Source: an uncultured Clostridia bacterium (GTDB lineage Bacteria; Bacillota; Clostridia; Christensenellales; UBA1242). Taken from it: DNA of 64,000 nt. The first letter of the stretch is position 1; every line of letters begins with the position of its first letter. The notes under the pieces were generated by a model that was given only the letters and a program-made list of their open reading frames with translations, was not told where the DNA came from and ran no database searches. The translations under genes were made by a program, and so were the position numbers. The stretch spans positions 1 to 64,000 of the forward strand of contig CAKVHF010000001.1 in assembly GCA_934748015.1 (NCBI GenBank), in the 5' to 3' direction. Below are positions 53,282-62,080 of this stretch, piece after piece.

Positions 53282-53485
53282 CTAAATTAATGTGTTTTAA
53301 AGCACTTTGCATAATAGTGAAAAAATGCATAGAAATGCTAAATGTGTAGCAAAAATTAAAACTGGAAATCAAAATACAAATCAAATAATAATTTCATTAA
53401 ATAATATGACTTGCAAAATATGTAATATTTTGATAGACTATTTGGTAGTTAAAAAAATAAAACAATATAGGGGTGAAAACAAATT

Positions 53486-53974
53486 ATGCAGATAGGTGTA
53501 ATAACTAAGCCACAAGCATTAAAGGGACAATTTCGTGTTAAGCCAACCAAGGTACTTTTCGAAGATTTCAAAGACTTGAAAGAAGTAAGTATCAATGGCA
53601 AAACATACGAGATAGAGAAGGTTATATTCCGTGATACTTTTGTTATTATGAAGGTAAAAGGAATAGAGGATATATCCGAGGTTGAAAGACTAAGAAACGT
53701 GCCAATAATGGTCGAAGATGGCATGGAAGAAGAGTTGGATGATGACGAGTATTATGTTGATGACCTAATTGGTTGTGATGTTGTTGATGACAAAGGTGTG
53801 ATGATAGGCAGTATCACTGCAGTTAATTCTTATGGCGGAGCAAGTGTAATAACCGTAACCGATGGCGACAAAGAGGTTATGTTCCCTCATGCACGTGGAG
53901 TTATATTGAGTGTGGATGTAGCTACCAAAAAGGTTACAGTTGACCGCAAAATTTTTGAGGAAATAAGCTTATGA
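53486..53974 (+). CDS. rimM: 16S rRNA processing protein RimM
   Basis: The 162-residue protein has the RimM N-terminal barrel (IGVITKPQALKGQFRVKP) and the PRC barrel end (YYVDDLIGCDVVDDKG, MFPHARGVILSVD). It binds S19 and matures the 30S head. AGGGGTG precedes the ATG. It overlaps trmD by 4 bases, so the pair is coupled. The gap before it (53282-53485) is AT-rich without a gene. Confidence 0.96.
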   Translation: MQIGVITKPQALKGQFRVKPTKVLFEDFKDLKEVSINGKTYEIEKVIFRDTFVIMKVKGIEDISEVERLRNVPIMVEDGMEEELDDDEYYVDDLIGCDVVDDKGVMIGSITAVNSYGGASVITVTDGDKEVMFPHARGVILSVDVATKKVTVDRKIFEEISL

Positions 53975-54663
53975 AAATAGATATTTTGACACTATTTCCA
54001 GAGATGTTTGCACCTCTTAAGACCAGTCTTATTGGCAAAGCACAAGAGAAAAATATTGTGGATATCAATATCATTGATTTCCGAGAATATAGTGCCGAGA
54101 AACATCACAAAGTGGATGATTATCCTTATGGCGGTGGTGCTGGGATGCTTATTCAGGCTCAGCCAATATACGATGCGATTATGCCACTAAAGGATGCAAA
54201 CACTAAGGTTGTATATATGTCACCTAAGGGCAAAGTTTTAACTCAAGACATGGTTACAAAACTGGCTAGTACAGAACACTTAGTTCTCTTATGTGGTCAC
54301 TACGAGGGGATAGATCAGAGGGCAATAGACCTATGTGTAGACGAGGAAATAAGCATAGGTGATTATGTGCTTACTGGTGGAGAATTGCCAGCAATGGTGC
54401 TGGTGGATGCCGTACTTAGATACATCCCAGAGGTGCTACATAGTAGCGAAAGTGTAAGCGAAGAAAGTCACAGTGATGGGCTACTGGAGTATCCACAATA
54501 TACACACCCTAGGACGTTTCAAGGCTTGGATGTGCCAGATGTTTTGCTATCCGGCAATCATGCAGAAATCAAGAAATGGCGAGATGCTCAGAGCATTGCA
54601 ATGACAAAAAAAATGCGACCAGATATGTATCGTAAATACATGAGAAAAAACAAAGATAAATAA
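53971..54663 (+). CDS. trmD: tRNA (guanine-N1)-methyltransferase TrmD
   Basis: The 230-residue SPOUT enzyme methylates G37 of tRNAs ending in anticodon G36. It has YPYGGGAGMLIQAQPIYDAI, SPKGKVLTQD, and the knot region LLCGHYEGIDQRAID with SIGDYVLTGGELPAM. The catalytic Asp region is near HSDGLLEYPQYTHPR. It overlaps rimM by ATGA. Confidence 0.97.
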   Translation: MKIDILTLFPEMFAPLKTSLIGKAQEKNIVDINIIDFREYSAEKHHKVDDYPYGGGAGMLIQAQPIYDAIMPLKDANTKVVYMSPKGKVLTQDMVTKLASTEHLVLLCGHYEGIDQRAIDLCVDEEISIGDYVLTGGELPAMVLVDAVLRYIPEVLHSSESVSEESHSDGLLEYPQYTHPRTFQGLDVPDVLLSGNHAEIKKWRDAQSIAMTKKMRPDMYRKYMRKNKDK

Positions 54664-54683
54664 GAAGCAAGAGGAGTATAAAT

Positions 54684-55571
54684 ATGTTAATTCAATGGTT
54701 TCCGGGACATATGTCCAAGGCATTAAAGATGATGGAAAATGAGATCAAAGTTGTAGATGCTGTCATCTATGTTTTGGATAGCAGAGCTCCGTATTCTTGT
54801 GTCAATCCCAAGTTCGCTAGTATTATCAAAGACAAGCCTATTATATATGCTTTTAATAAGATCGATATGGCAGATCCTACAAAAGTAAATGATTGGATCA
54901 AGTACTTTGAGTCGCTAGGCGGAATATGTGTTACAATCAATTCAACCGCAAGTGGATTAGGCAAAAATGTTGAGGTTGCATTGCGTAAGGCATGTGCACC
55001 CAAGATCGAAAAATACAAAAATAAGGGACTAAATGCAACAATTCGTGCATTAGTACTTGGTGTCCCAAACTGCGGTAAATCTACCTTGATCAACAACCTT
55101 TCTGGCAAAAGCAAGGCACTTACTGGCAATATCGCAGGTGTTACACGAGGAAAACAATGGGTTACAATTGCTAGCGGAATTGAGTTACTGGATACTCCTG
55201 GTACACTTTGGCCAGCGTTTGATAACAATCGTGTTGCAAGAACTCTTGCATACTTAGGCAGTATCAAAGAGGACGTTGTAGATATTAACGATCTTGCTTT
55301 TGATTTTGTTAAAGATATCTGTAAGATTGACAAAACATTGATCGAGGATAGATACGATATAACAATTGAACCAGAGGATGAACCACTAGATATTTTGGAC
55401 AAGATCTGTGAGGCTAGAAGATACTTGCTTAAGGGTGGTGACCTAGATTATGATAGATGTTGTATGGCAATTATTTCCGATTTCAAACATGGTAAATTCG
55501 GAAGATTGACCTTAGAAACAGTTAAAGATTTGCCACTGCTTAGAAAGAAAGATCGTAAAGAAAACAACTAA
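54684..55571 (+). CDS. rbgA: Ribosome biogenesis GTPase RbgA (YlqF)
   Basis: The 295-residue circularly permuted GTPase begins IQWFPGHMSKAL (also in B. subtilis YlqF) and has G4 NKIDMAD before G1 GVPNCGKSTLI and G3 DTPGTLWP. A C-terminal helical domain (about 200-290) binds the pre-50S. It acts late in 50S assembly. AGAGGAG precedes the ATG. rplS, which usually sits before it, is 2.4 kb downstream here. Confidence 0.96.
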   Translation: MLIQWFPGHMSKALKMMENEIKVVDAVIYVLDSRAPYSCVNPKFASIIKDKPIIYAFNKIDMADPTKVNDWIKYFESLGGICVTINSTASGLGKNVEVALRKACAPKIEKYKNKGLNATIRALVLGVPNCGKSTLINNLSGKSKALTGNIAGVTRGKQWVTIASGIELLDTPGTLWPAFDNNRVARTLAYLGSIKEDVVDINDLAFDFVKDICKIDKTLIEDRYDITIEPEDEPLDILDKICEARRYLLKGGDLDYDRCCMAIISDFKHGKFGRLTLETVKDLPLLRKKDRKENN

Positions 55572-55574
55572 AAA

Positions 55575-55661
55575 AATAACGGATAAATTTTTGATAATTC
55601 TTAGCCATAAATTACTAATGTTATACAGGCAAGAATTATTAAAAGTTATCTGTTATTTTTA
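55575..55661 (+). terminator. Long terminator after rbgA
   Basis: Outer stem AATAACGGATAA / TTATCTGTTATT and inner GATAATTCTT / AAGAATTATT, each with one G-U pair, then T-rich bases. Confidence 0.75.
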
Positions 55662-55716
55662 TAAAATTGTGTTATACAATTCAAATAAAAATTTTTACTT
55701 TTGGTTGAGGGAATGA

Positions 55717-56346
55717 ATGAAAACAAAAGATGAGAAAGAAAAAATAGTGTTAAGTGATTTTGACAAAAATTATCTTGGCTTGGGTGTTAAGCATGTAGCA
55801 GGGATAGACGAGACAGGAAGAGGCCCATTAGCAGGCCCAGTATGCGTGGCAATAGCAGTTATGCCACTGGATGATGACAAAATTATTGAAGGTGTCAATG
55901 ATAGCAAAAAGTTAACTGAGAAAAAGCGTGAAGCCTTGTTTGACAAAATCAAAGACACGGCTATTGCTTATCATATAGAGTTGATAGACGAGAAGATAAT
56001 AGACGAGATCAATATCTTGAATGCAACCAAACTAGGTATGCTTAATTGTCTAGATGCACTAAGGGGAAAGTTCGACATAGCACTGATTGATGCGGTGGAG
56101 TTAAGTAGTGATTATGTGACAGATAGCATAATCAAGGGTGATGCCAAAAGTTACAACATTGCATGTGCCAGCATTCTTGCCAAGGTAACAAGGGATAGGC
56201 TTATGGTCGAACTGGACAAGAAATATCCGCAGTACAACTTTGCTAAGCACAAGGGTTATGGCACTAAGGAACATATAGACAACCTTAAGAAATATGGCAA
56301 GTGTGAGATCCATAGAGATAGTTTCATTAAGCACTTTGTGCAATAA
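55717..56346 (+). CDS. rnhB: Ribonuclease HII
   Basis: The 209-residue nuclease cuts the RNA strand at ribonucleotides in DNA. The catalytic start is AGIDETGRGPLAGPV (DE pair; usual form DEAGRG). Further acidic residues are the Asp of ALIDAV and the late Asp in GDAKS. GYGTKEH matches the family end. GAGGGA precedes the ATG. It is followed 73 bp on by yraN, so co-transcription is likely. Confidence 0.95.
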   Translation: MKTKDEKEKIVLSDFDKNYLGLGVKHVAGIDETGRGPLAGPVCVAIAVMPLDDDKIIEGVNDSKKLTEKKREALFDKIKDTAIAYHIELIDEKIIDEINILNATKLGMLNCLDALRGKFDIALIDAVELSSDYVTDSIIKGDAKSYNIACASILAKVTRDRLMVELDKKYPQYNFAKHKGYGTKEHIDNLKKYGKCEIHRDSFIKHFVQ

Positions 56347-56418
56347 TACACGCATGCATTTGCTTTTTGTGTGATAAATAGTAAAAAATTTATAAAATTA
56401 GGTGCAAAGTATAAGAAT

Positions 56419-56772
56419 ATGGCAAACAAACATTATAATCATGTTAGTGGTGTCAAAAAAGAGACACTAGCATGCAATTATTTAACCGAAGTAAAGAATT
56501 TCAAAATAATTGAGCGAAATTACTCGTGCAAAATCGGTGAAATAGATATTATTGCGATGGATGGCACTACAATTGTATTTGTGGAAGTGAAATATAGGAC
56601 AACTGCTACATTTGGTTACGGCAGAGATGCAATAGACTATCGCAAAATTATGAAAATAAGAAACACAGCAACATACTATCTTAAGTCGGTTAAGAAGCTA
56701 GACAGTGCAGTAAGATTTGATGTAATAGACATCTTGGGAGATAAGGTGGACTATATTGCCAATGCTTTCTAG
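56419..56772 (+). CDS. yraN: UPF0102 family protein YraN
   Basis: The 117-residue protein has the endonuclease-like core ERNYSCKIGEIDIIAMDG then FVEVKYR (the D..ExK pattern of a PD-(D/E)XK fold). Start at 56419 matches the family N-terminus and length. The frame opens at a GTG at 56371, with no ribosome site there; AGGTG lies 14 bases before 56419. Function is not settled; neighbours like rnhB hint at DNA repair. Confidence 0.88.
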   Translation: MANKHYNHVSGVKKETLACNYLTEVKNFKIIERNYSCKIGEIDIIAMDGTTIVFVEVKYRTTATFGYGRDAIDYRKIMKIRNTATYYLKSVKKLDSAVRFDVIDILGDKVDYIANAF

Positions 56773-56906
56773 CAGTAAGCAAAGGCTGTGCTGGATACAA
56801 TGTTGGATAGTGGATGCTATAGTGGGCTAATAGTATAACAAAATCGGTTGAGGCATAAAATATATATTAAATATATATCAATTACAAAAAAATTTCTTGA
56901 AAACGC

Positions 56907-56935
56907 TTGAAATTATTTGTGATATATGTTATATT
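56907..56935 (+). promoter_or_regulatory. Promoter of rplS
   Basis: TTGAAA (56907-56912), 17-bp spacer, TATATT (56930-56935). The transcript would begin near 56942. Confidence 0.65.
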
Positions 56936-56941
56936 CTTTTA

Positions 56942-57060
56942 GTGACTTCGATTGGTCCGCTAACATCACTAGCATGGCAAATGTATGCCAAGGACAAATT
57001 ATGGGGTATTGCAAAACATATCCGTATGTGATATTATGAACAATAAGTTGTGTAATAGAA
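56942..57060 (+). ncRNA. Structured 5' leader of rplS (L19-leader-like)
   Basis: A roughly 120-nt leader can form GTCC / GGAC enclosing a hairpin TGGCA / TGCCA near 56976-56995, flanked by AT-rich strands. An autoregulatory L19 leader is known from Bacillus and relatives; whether this is the same RNA needs a covariance search. Confidence 0.45.
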
Positions 57061-57081
57061 ATATTAGGAGGAAAAGTCAAA

Positions 57082-57426
57082 ATGACATTAATTGAAGCAT
57101 TAGAAAGAGAAAATTTAAAACCAGAAGTTCCAGATTTTAGAGAAGGTGATACTGTTAGAGTATACAACAAGATCGTTGAAGGAACTAGAGAAAGAATTCA
57201 GGTGTTCGAAGGTGTTGTTATTGCTAGAAAGAATTCTAGTATAAGAGAGACTTTCACAGTTAGACGTGTTTCTTTTGGTATTGGTGTTGAGAAGATATTC
57301 CCAGTTCATTCTCCAAGAATTGACAAGATTGAAGTTGTTAAACGTGGTAAAGTTAGAAGAGCTAAACTATACTACCTAAGAGATTTAACTGGTAAGGCTA
57401 CTAAGATCAAAGAGAAGAAGAACTAA
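57082..57426 (+). CDS. rplS: 50S ribosomal protein L19
   Basis: The 114-residue protein shows REGDTVRVYNKIVEGTRERIQVFEGVVIARKNSSIRETFTVRRVS-type segments and the end RGKVRRAKLYYLRDLTGKATKIKEK. It sits at the subunit interface. AGGAGG precedes the ATG. It is normally between trmD and rbgA; here it is after yraN with its own promoter and leader. Confidence 0.98.
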   Translation: MTLIEALERENLKPEVPDFREGDTVRVYNKIVEGTRERIQVFEGVVIARKNSSIRETFTVRRVSFGIGVEKIFPVHSPRIDKIEVVKRGKVRRAKLYYLRDLTGKATKIKEKKN

Positions 57427-57462
57427 TCTTATATCATTGTTAGCAGACTTGCAAAAAAACAT

Positions 57463-57504
57463 AAGGTGTGACCATAGATAATATTTTGGTTGCACCTTTT
57501 TTTT
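57463..57504 (+). terminator. Terminator of rplS
   Basis: Stem AAGGTG / GCACCTT plus inner ACC / GGT and eight T. Confidence 0.85.
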
Positions 57505-57558
57505 GTCATTATACACATTTTGTCCAAAAAATAATTGTACAAGCAAAATACGACATCT

Positions 57559-57565
57559 TTCGACA
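57559..57565 (-). promoter_or_regulatory. Spo0A box-like core upstream of sigK
   Basis: TGTCGAA on the minus strand, exact 7-base core, 75 bp before the sigK ATG. A chance match of this short core is quite possible. Confidence 0.3.
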
Positions 57566-57639
57566 TATAGTATTGTATCATGTCGCCAAATAAGCATACA
57601 TGTGTAAAATATTTGACTACTAATATCAGGGGGAGATAG

Positions 57640-58338
57640 ATGATAATAGAGAGTATTGCTGTATTTATGCAGAAACTATTATTCTTTTCGGCTTATGTCA
57701 ATAACAATTCCAGTTTTCCTAAGCCGTTGAAAGCGGAAGAAGAGGCTGAATATATAAGGAAATTTCATGCAGGGGATGAACGGGCTAAGGAGATATTGAT
57801 CCACCACAACTTGCGATTGGTGGCACATATTGTTAAGAAGTATAGCCAGACTGAAGAGGCTGATGACCTGATCAGTGTAGGTAGTTTTGGGCTTATTAAG
57901 GCAATCAATACATATCGAGAGGGGCTGGGTACACAATTTAGTACTTATGCTGCAAAATGTATCGAGAATGAAATATTGATGCTACTGCGAGTTAATAAGA
58001 AGCGGAAAAACGATTGTAGCATAGACGATGTGGTGTGTGCCGATGAGGAAAATAACAAGGTGACAGTGCTGGATCTATCCTATGAGGAGGGAAATGACTT
58101 AGATAGTGTCGTTGGCAATGTTGTCTTGAGTGAGAAACTATATAAGATATTGCAAGACAACCTAACTAAGCGAGAACTGGAAATAATGCGTATGAGATAT
58201 GGGTTGCAAAATTCTCCAGCACTGACACAGAGAGAAGTTGCAAGCAAGTTAGGTATAAGCCGTAGTTATATATCTAGGCTTGAGAAGAAAGCTCTCAAAA
58301 CTTTGCGTTCGGTAATGAGTAAGAGTGATTATATTTAG
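57640..58338 (+). CDS. sigK: Sporulation sigma factor SigK (pro-form)
   Basis: The 232-residue sigma factor begins with a hydrophobic pro-sequence (LLFFSAYVNNNSSFPKPL) like pro-sigma-K, then region 2 (NLRLVAHIVKKY, DDLISVGSFGLIKAI, STYAAKCIENEILM) and region 4 with an HTH (TQREVASKLGISRSYISRLEKKALKTL). The gene is uninterrupted; there is no skin element. It directs late mother-cell gene expression. GGGGGAGA precedes the ATG. Confidence 0.94.
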   Translation: MIIESIAVFMQKLLFFSAYVNNNSSFPKPLKAEEEAEYIRKFHAGDERAKEILIHHNLRLVAHIVKKYSQTEEADDLISVGSFGLIKAINTYREGLGTQFSTYAAKCIENEILMLLRVNKKRKNDCSIDDVVCADEENNKVTVLDLSYEEGNDLDSVVGNVVLSEKLYKILQDNLTKRELEIMRMRYGLQNSPALTQREVASKLGISRSYISRLEKKALKTLRSVMSKSDYI

Positions 58339-58514
58339 ATTTTGCCTTGCAGAACAACATTAGCTTATATTTTTTAGTTATTTGCCATATTTATTTTGAG
58401 ATTTTGTAATTTTGTGTTAAAAATATAAGTGTTATGAGTGAAAAAATTGCAAAATTTAGTTTAATAAATAGTCAAAGTATGTTAAATGGCTTAACAAAGG
58501 CTTTTTCTTGCAAT

Positions 58515-58627
58515 GCACTACGGGGCTACGTTCAATATTTAGTAGTACTTTTCTTAGCAAAATTGAATATTTTTATAAACTACGACTCAACCAAGGGGTA
58601 AGTGTCCCTTAAGTCGGGTTGTTTTTT
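58515..58627 (+). ncRNA. Possible structured RNA ending in a terminator
   Basis: TTCAAT (58531) can pair with ATTGAA (58562) and the segment ends with a terminator CAACC.AGGG / CCCT..GGGTTG with six T (58588-58627). GACT / AGTC flanks overlap the terminator stem, which would allow switching between two folds. It may be the sigK terminator with extra folding, or an sRNA. It matches no riboswitch consensus I could recall. Confidence 0.4.
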
Positions 58628-58668
58628 CGTTTTTGGAAGGCGGTTGTTAAGAACGCTGATCTAAGTGG

Positions 58669-58750
58669 TGGCTTTGAGCGACCACTGTCGTGGTCTGGTG
58701 GGCGTTTCCGCCCACTATGCGAGCCGTTTGGCTCGCATGGCTCAAAGCCA
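58669..58750 (+). repeat. Cloverleaf palindromic element F
   Basis: Outer perfect 11-bp stem TGGCTTTGAGC / GCTCAAAGCCA with three hairpins: GACCAC / GTGGTC, GTGGGC / GCCCAC (loop GTTTCC) and ATGCGAGCC / GGCTCGCAT. The last tip CGAGCCGTTTGGCTCG differs from one in element C (CGAGACGTATGGCTCG) at two positions. It ends 147 bp before the third BspA-like start codon. Confidence 0.88.
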
Positions 58751-58897
58751 TGATATATCCCATTATTTACTCACAATGATTTTATACAATAGGTATTATG
58801 CAATGATTATCAAAACCCATAGAAATAGTAAAAAAACCAAATCTTGCATAATACTAATAACAGAAGAAAAATAATAACTATAGAGGAGAAAATATAA

Positions 58898-60412
58898 ATG
58901 ACAAAAAGTAAAAAAATGTTAGCCTTAGTCATTGCATTGGTTGTTATGTTGGTTGCAGTCAGTGGTACACTTATTGCAGTACTGGTTGCTGGTAACCAAA
59001 ACGCCCAGTCCAAGGTACATGTTAAGTACACTAGCAGTGATGTCAATGTTAGGGTAGAGGCAAAATACTATGTTGGATCAACTGGCACAGATATGGTAGA
59101 CAAGAGCAATAGCAATGCAACATCTATAGAACTGGATGCTAATAAGACTACTGGCTCACTTGATCAACCATCTAACGATGCGGTTGAGCTAAGCAAAATC
59201 AATAGCAAAATAATATATGAATATAAGTTTACTAACTTATCTACAACAATTCCAGCCACTATCGGTCAGTTGGTTGAGAATGGCAGTGTTGTTGTGCCAA
59301 AAGATAGCAATAACAATGTAAAACTTACATATACATCATCATCAACATCCCTAGGTTCAGGAGCAACTAGTGATGCAACGACACTTAATACACAAGGACT
59401 TCCAGCAGGAACAACAAGATATGTATATGTTATTGTATCTATTGTAGAATTACTTAACGATGTAGACTTTGAGGGTACATTTGGCTGGGATTTAGCAAAG
59501 GGTACAACTGCTAGCCTGGATACAACAGGTAGTGGAAATAGTATCGTTAATGTTAATACATCACAGACAGGTTTTTACAACGCAGCAGCACTACAAAATA
59601 TTGACCTTGTGGTAGGTGTAGAGAACCAAGAACCAGAAATATATCCAATAATAGCGGAAAAATGTTTTATAGGTTGGTATACAGATGCAGATTTACAGAC
59701 CAAGGCAGTCTTCCCTATGGTTGTTAATGCAGACACCAAGTTATATCCTAAGCATTTGGACGCTACAAGTGATCTTACGTATGATACATATGACGAATCT
59801 TGGGGAACAGAAGAGTGTAGAGTAGGTTACTGGAGTGCTTATAGAGGATCTGCAACAGAATTAGTAATAGCAGACGCACATAAGTTTGGAAGTAGTGATA
59901 TTCGATTAGTTTCAACAATTGACACTGAGTTTGCTAGAGAAGATACAAGTGTAGAAAAAATTACTATTCCCGGATCAATAACAGATATTAATAGTTATGT
60001 TCGGTTTAATAGTTGGAGCAATTTAACTCAATTGGAGGTCGCAAAATCAAATAAAATATATTTTAGTGATAATAATTGTATTATAGAAAGAAAAAATAAA
60101 AGACTGTATGCAGGAATTAAAACATCAATTATACCTAATTCAGTTGAAATTATAGGATCCTCTTCTTTTTCTGGTTGTGCTAATTTAACTGCTATTACTA
60201 TTCCAGAAAGTGTAAAAAGAATAGAATGTAATGCTTTTGAAAATTGTACAAATTTAACCAGTGCAACCTTTAAGACTACAGCTGGTTGGACTGTAACAAC
60301 AGATTGGAAAGCAACAACTGGTACGGCAGAAACAATATCAACAACAGATCTTGCTGCTAATGCAACATTACTAACAACAACACATGTAAGTAAGTATTGG
60401 AACAGAGCATAA
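58898..60412 (+). CDS. BspA-like surface protein, third copy (short)
   Basis: The 504-residue protein has a signal-like N-terminus (MLALVIALVVMLVAVSGTLIAVLV), an N-domain closely similar to the 34895 copy (up to about residue 230; shared DVDFEGTFGWDL), one InlB-type repeat (CFIGWYTDADLQTKAVF..LYPKHL), and only about three or four BspA repeats, including the module NNCIIERKNKRLYAGIKTSIIPNSVEIIG. It ends SKYWNRA. Base use becomes more AT-rich after about 59830. AGAGGAG precedes the ATG. Confidence 0.88.
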   Translation: MTKSKKMLALVIALVVMLVAVSGTLIAVLVAGNQNAQSKVHVKYTSSDVNVRVEAKYYVGSTGTDMVDKSNSNATSIELDANKTTGSLDQPSNDAVELSKINSKIIYEYKFTNLSTTIPATIGQLVENGSVVVPKDSNNNVKLTYTSSSTSLGSGATSDATTLNTQGLPAGTTRYVYVIVSIVELLNDVDFEGTFGWDLAKGTTASLDTTGSGNSIVNVNTSQTGFYNAAALQNIDLVVGVENQEPEIYPIIAEKCFIGWYTDADLQTKAVFPMVVNADTKLYPKHLDATSDLTYDTYDESWGTEECRVGYWSAYRGSATELVIADAHKFGSSDIRLVSTIDTEFAREDTSVEKITIPGSITDINSYVRFNSWSNLTQLEVAKSNKIYFSDNNCIIERKNKRLYAGIKTSIIPNSVEIIGSSSFSGCANLTAITIPESVKRIECNAFENCTNLTSATFKTTAGWTVTTDWKATTGTAETISTTDLAANATLLTTTHVSKYWNRA

Positions 60413-60512
60413 AATTTTAAACTAAAAGACAATAACTTTATTAAAGAAAAGATTAATATAAAAATAAAAATTTTTGTTTATTGGTCTTTTCCACCGTCAC
60501 ATACAATTCTCC

Positions 60513-60541
60513 TTGACAAAATGGATCTGGTGTAATATAAT
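60513..60541 (+). promoter_or_regulatory. Promoter of rnpB
   Basis: TTGACA (60513-60518), 17-bp spacer, TATAAT (60536-60541). Confidence 0.8.
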
Positions 60542-60546
60542 GTATC

Positions 60547-60888
60547 CGTCAGACAAACAGATGGTTGCGGGAAGTAATTCCTGAGGAAAGTCCGAGCATC
60601 ACAGAACAGGGTGCCAGTTAACGGCTGGTGAAGGTGACTTCAAGGATAGTGCAACAGAAATATACCGCATGTTGTAGCAATACAATGTGTAAGGGTGGAA
60701 AAGTGTGGTAAGAGCACACTAGGCTCTATGGTAACATAGGGGCTCTGTAAACCCCACCTGATGCAAGATAGAGGGGCGTTATAATGTTGTTCGCCAGTCC
60801 CTCGTTACATCGCATGAGATTGTTGGTGACAGCAATACCAGATAGATAACCATCCAATACAGAACTCGGCTTATGGTTGTTCTGACAA
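60547..60888 (+). ncRNA. rnpB: RNase P RNA
   Basis: About 340 nt. Conserved parts in order: P1 start TCAGACAAAC, GAGGAAAGTCCGAGC (CR I), ACAGAA, GGTAAGAGCAC, the ATAGGGGCTCTGTAAACCCC part, AGATAGATAACCATC and the closing ACAGAACTCGGCTTATG, then P1 end GTTGTTCTGA. The 5' end coincides with the TSS predicted from its promoter. It removes 5' leaders of pre-tRNAs. Confidence 0.95.
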
Positions 60889-60955
60889 TTAATAAATACT
60901 CCTTTTAATATCATGTCCTGTAGTTTTGCAACATAATAGACTTAGGATGTGATAA

Positions 60956-61000
60956 AAAAATGCTGAACGATAAATATCTGTCGTCCAGCATTTTTCTTTT
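60956..61000. terminator. Bidirectional terminator, rnpB and DUF2804 gene
   Basis: Stem AAATGCTG / CAGCATTT with inner ACGA / TCGT pairing and T on both strands. Confidence 0.82.
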
Positions 61001-61003
61001 ATT

Positions 61004-62035
61004 TTACCACTTATTTTTTACTTTTTCTGCAAATCCAACAAAGTCTTTTAACTCAATAACCTTGCCGTCATCTAGGGTTATTTTGCCAGTAAATTTGCCA
61101 AATACTTGGTGTTGATTGCTACTGATAAGTACCACGTTGGCATTGCTGTGTCTATCTATTATTGGCTGGAAATCCATCTCAAATCTGCCGTCAGTAGAGG
61201 TGAAAGTCCAAGGACTAGTGTATAACTCTCTGCCCTTAGCATCTAGCGGGATATTAAATGATACGCCATCTAATTTGTGTGCTACGCCATCATAGAACAC
61301 CATATTTTCGCTAGCAGCCGATGTGTCACCAAAGCCATAGCCAATGTTAAACCCAACTTCGTGTCCATCCACAATCCCTGCACCAGCACCCCAGTACCAT
61401 GTATTGCGATATGTCCATACACCACGACCCCAGTCTAGGATCGCTCTAGTTGGCTCGTCAAAGGTGATAAGCTTGTCACCCAGTTCTACTTTGCCCACCG
61501 CTTTCATGCCCACAATCTTTTGATTGTAATAGAAGGCTTTCTTTTTCTTCTTAAATGGTGTTATTATCACCATACTATCTTGAGGCTCATCTGTTAACTC
61601 AAATTCTGCATTTAGATCGGTATTTTTCAAAAAATTTTTGATCCATACTTTGATCTTTCTTGTTTTGCCATCATTAAGCAATTTAAATTCATATTTTTTC
61701 TTGCTTACAGAAACATCGCCTATTTTGCTAGTGCTAGGCAGGTTAGTCTTACCCTTGGGCATAAATGTCATAGGGGATACGGTCGTTTCACATGGCACAC
61801 TGAAGTCTATCAAGGTAAAAGAATTAAGTCCCATGTACGAGTTGTCATCTACAGTCACTGCTACTGCATAATTATCGTTATATATTAGGTAGTAGTCCCA
61901 TTCTTTGATCCTTAATTTGCCAGCCTTGATGCTTTTGCGATCATAAGTTTTAATTAGGCTTGTAGCATATCCACGTTCAATTAGATGTCCTTTGCGGTCT
62001 AGCAAAGGTCCTGCTTTTGTTACTTTGTTTTGCAT
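61004..62035 (-). CDS. DUF2804 family protein
   Basis: The 343-residue protein matches DUF2804: an N-terminal LLDRKGHLIERGYAT segment, KEWDYYLIYNDNYAVAVTVDDNSY, and the characteristic DWGRGVWTYRNTWYWGAGAG near the middle, then FNIGYGFGDTSAASENM. The family has a lipocalin-like beta fold; its role is unknown. There is no signal peptide. The ATG at 62035 is preferred over 62047 because GGAG lies 6 bases before it. Convergent with rnpB and 45 bp after tmcAL. Confidence 0.9.
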   Translation of the reverse strand: MQNKVTKAGPLLDRKGHLIERGYATSLIKTYDRKSIKAGKLRIKEWDYYLIYNDNYAVAVTVDDNSYMGLNSFTLIDFSVPCETTVSPMTFMPKGKTNLPSTSKIGDVSVSKKKYEFKLLNDGKTRKIKVWIKNFLKNTDLNAEFELTDEPQDSMVIITPFKKKKKAFYYNQKIVGMKAVGKVELGDKLITFDEPTRAILDWGRGVWTYRNTWYWGAGAGIVDGHEVGFNIGYGFGDTSAASENMVFYDGVAHKLDGVSFNIPLDAKGRELYTSPWTFTSTDGRFEMDFQPIIDRHSNANVVLISSNQHQVFGKFTGKITLDDGKVIELKDFVGFAEKVKNKW

Positions 62036-62080
62036 ATTTTTCTCCATTTTTCATCCAAAATATTATTCTTTCAAAAATAA

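Noticed and set aside
53307..53495. 62-residue ORF between khpA and rimM
   Set aside because: Lys/Asn-rich translation of AT-rich DNA, overlapping the rimM start; no family features.
54767..55402. 211-residue minus-strand ORF over rbgA
   Set aside because: Complete overlap with a clear GTPase gene; composition of an antisense shadow.
57640..58338. SigK gene split by a skin-like element
   Set aside because: The frame is continuous from the pro-sequence to the end of region 4.
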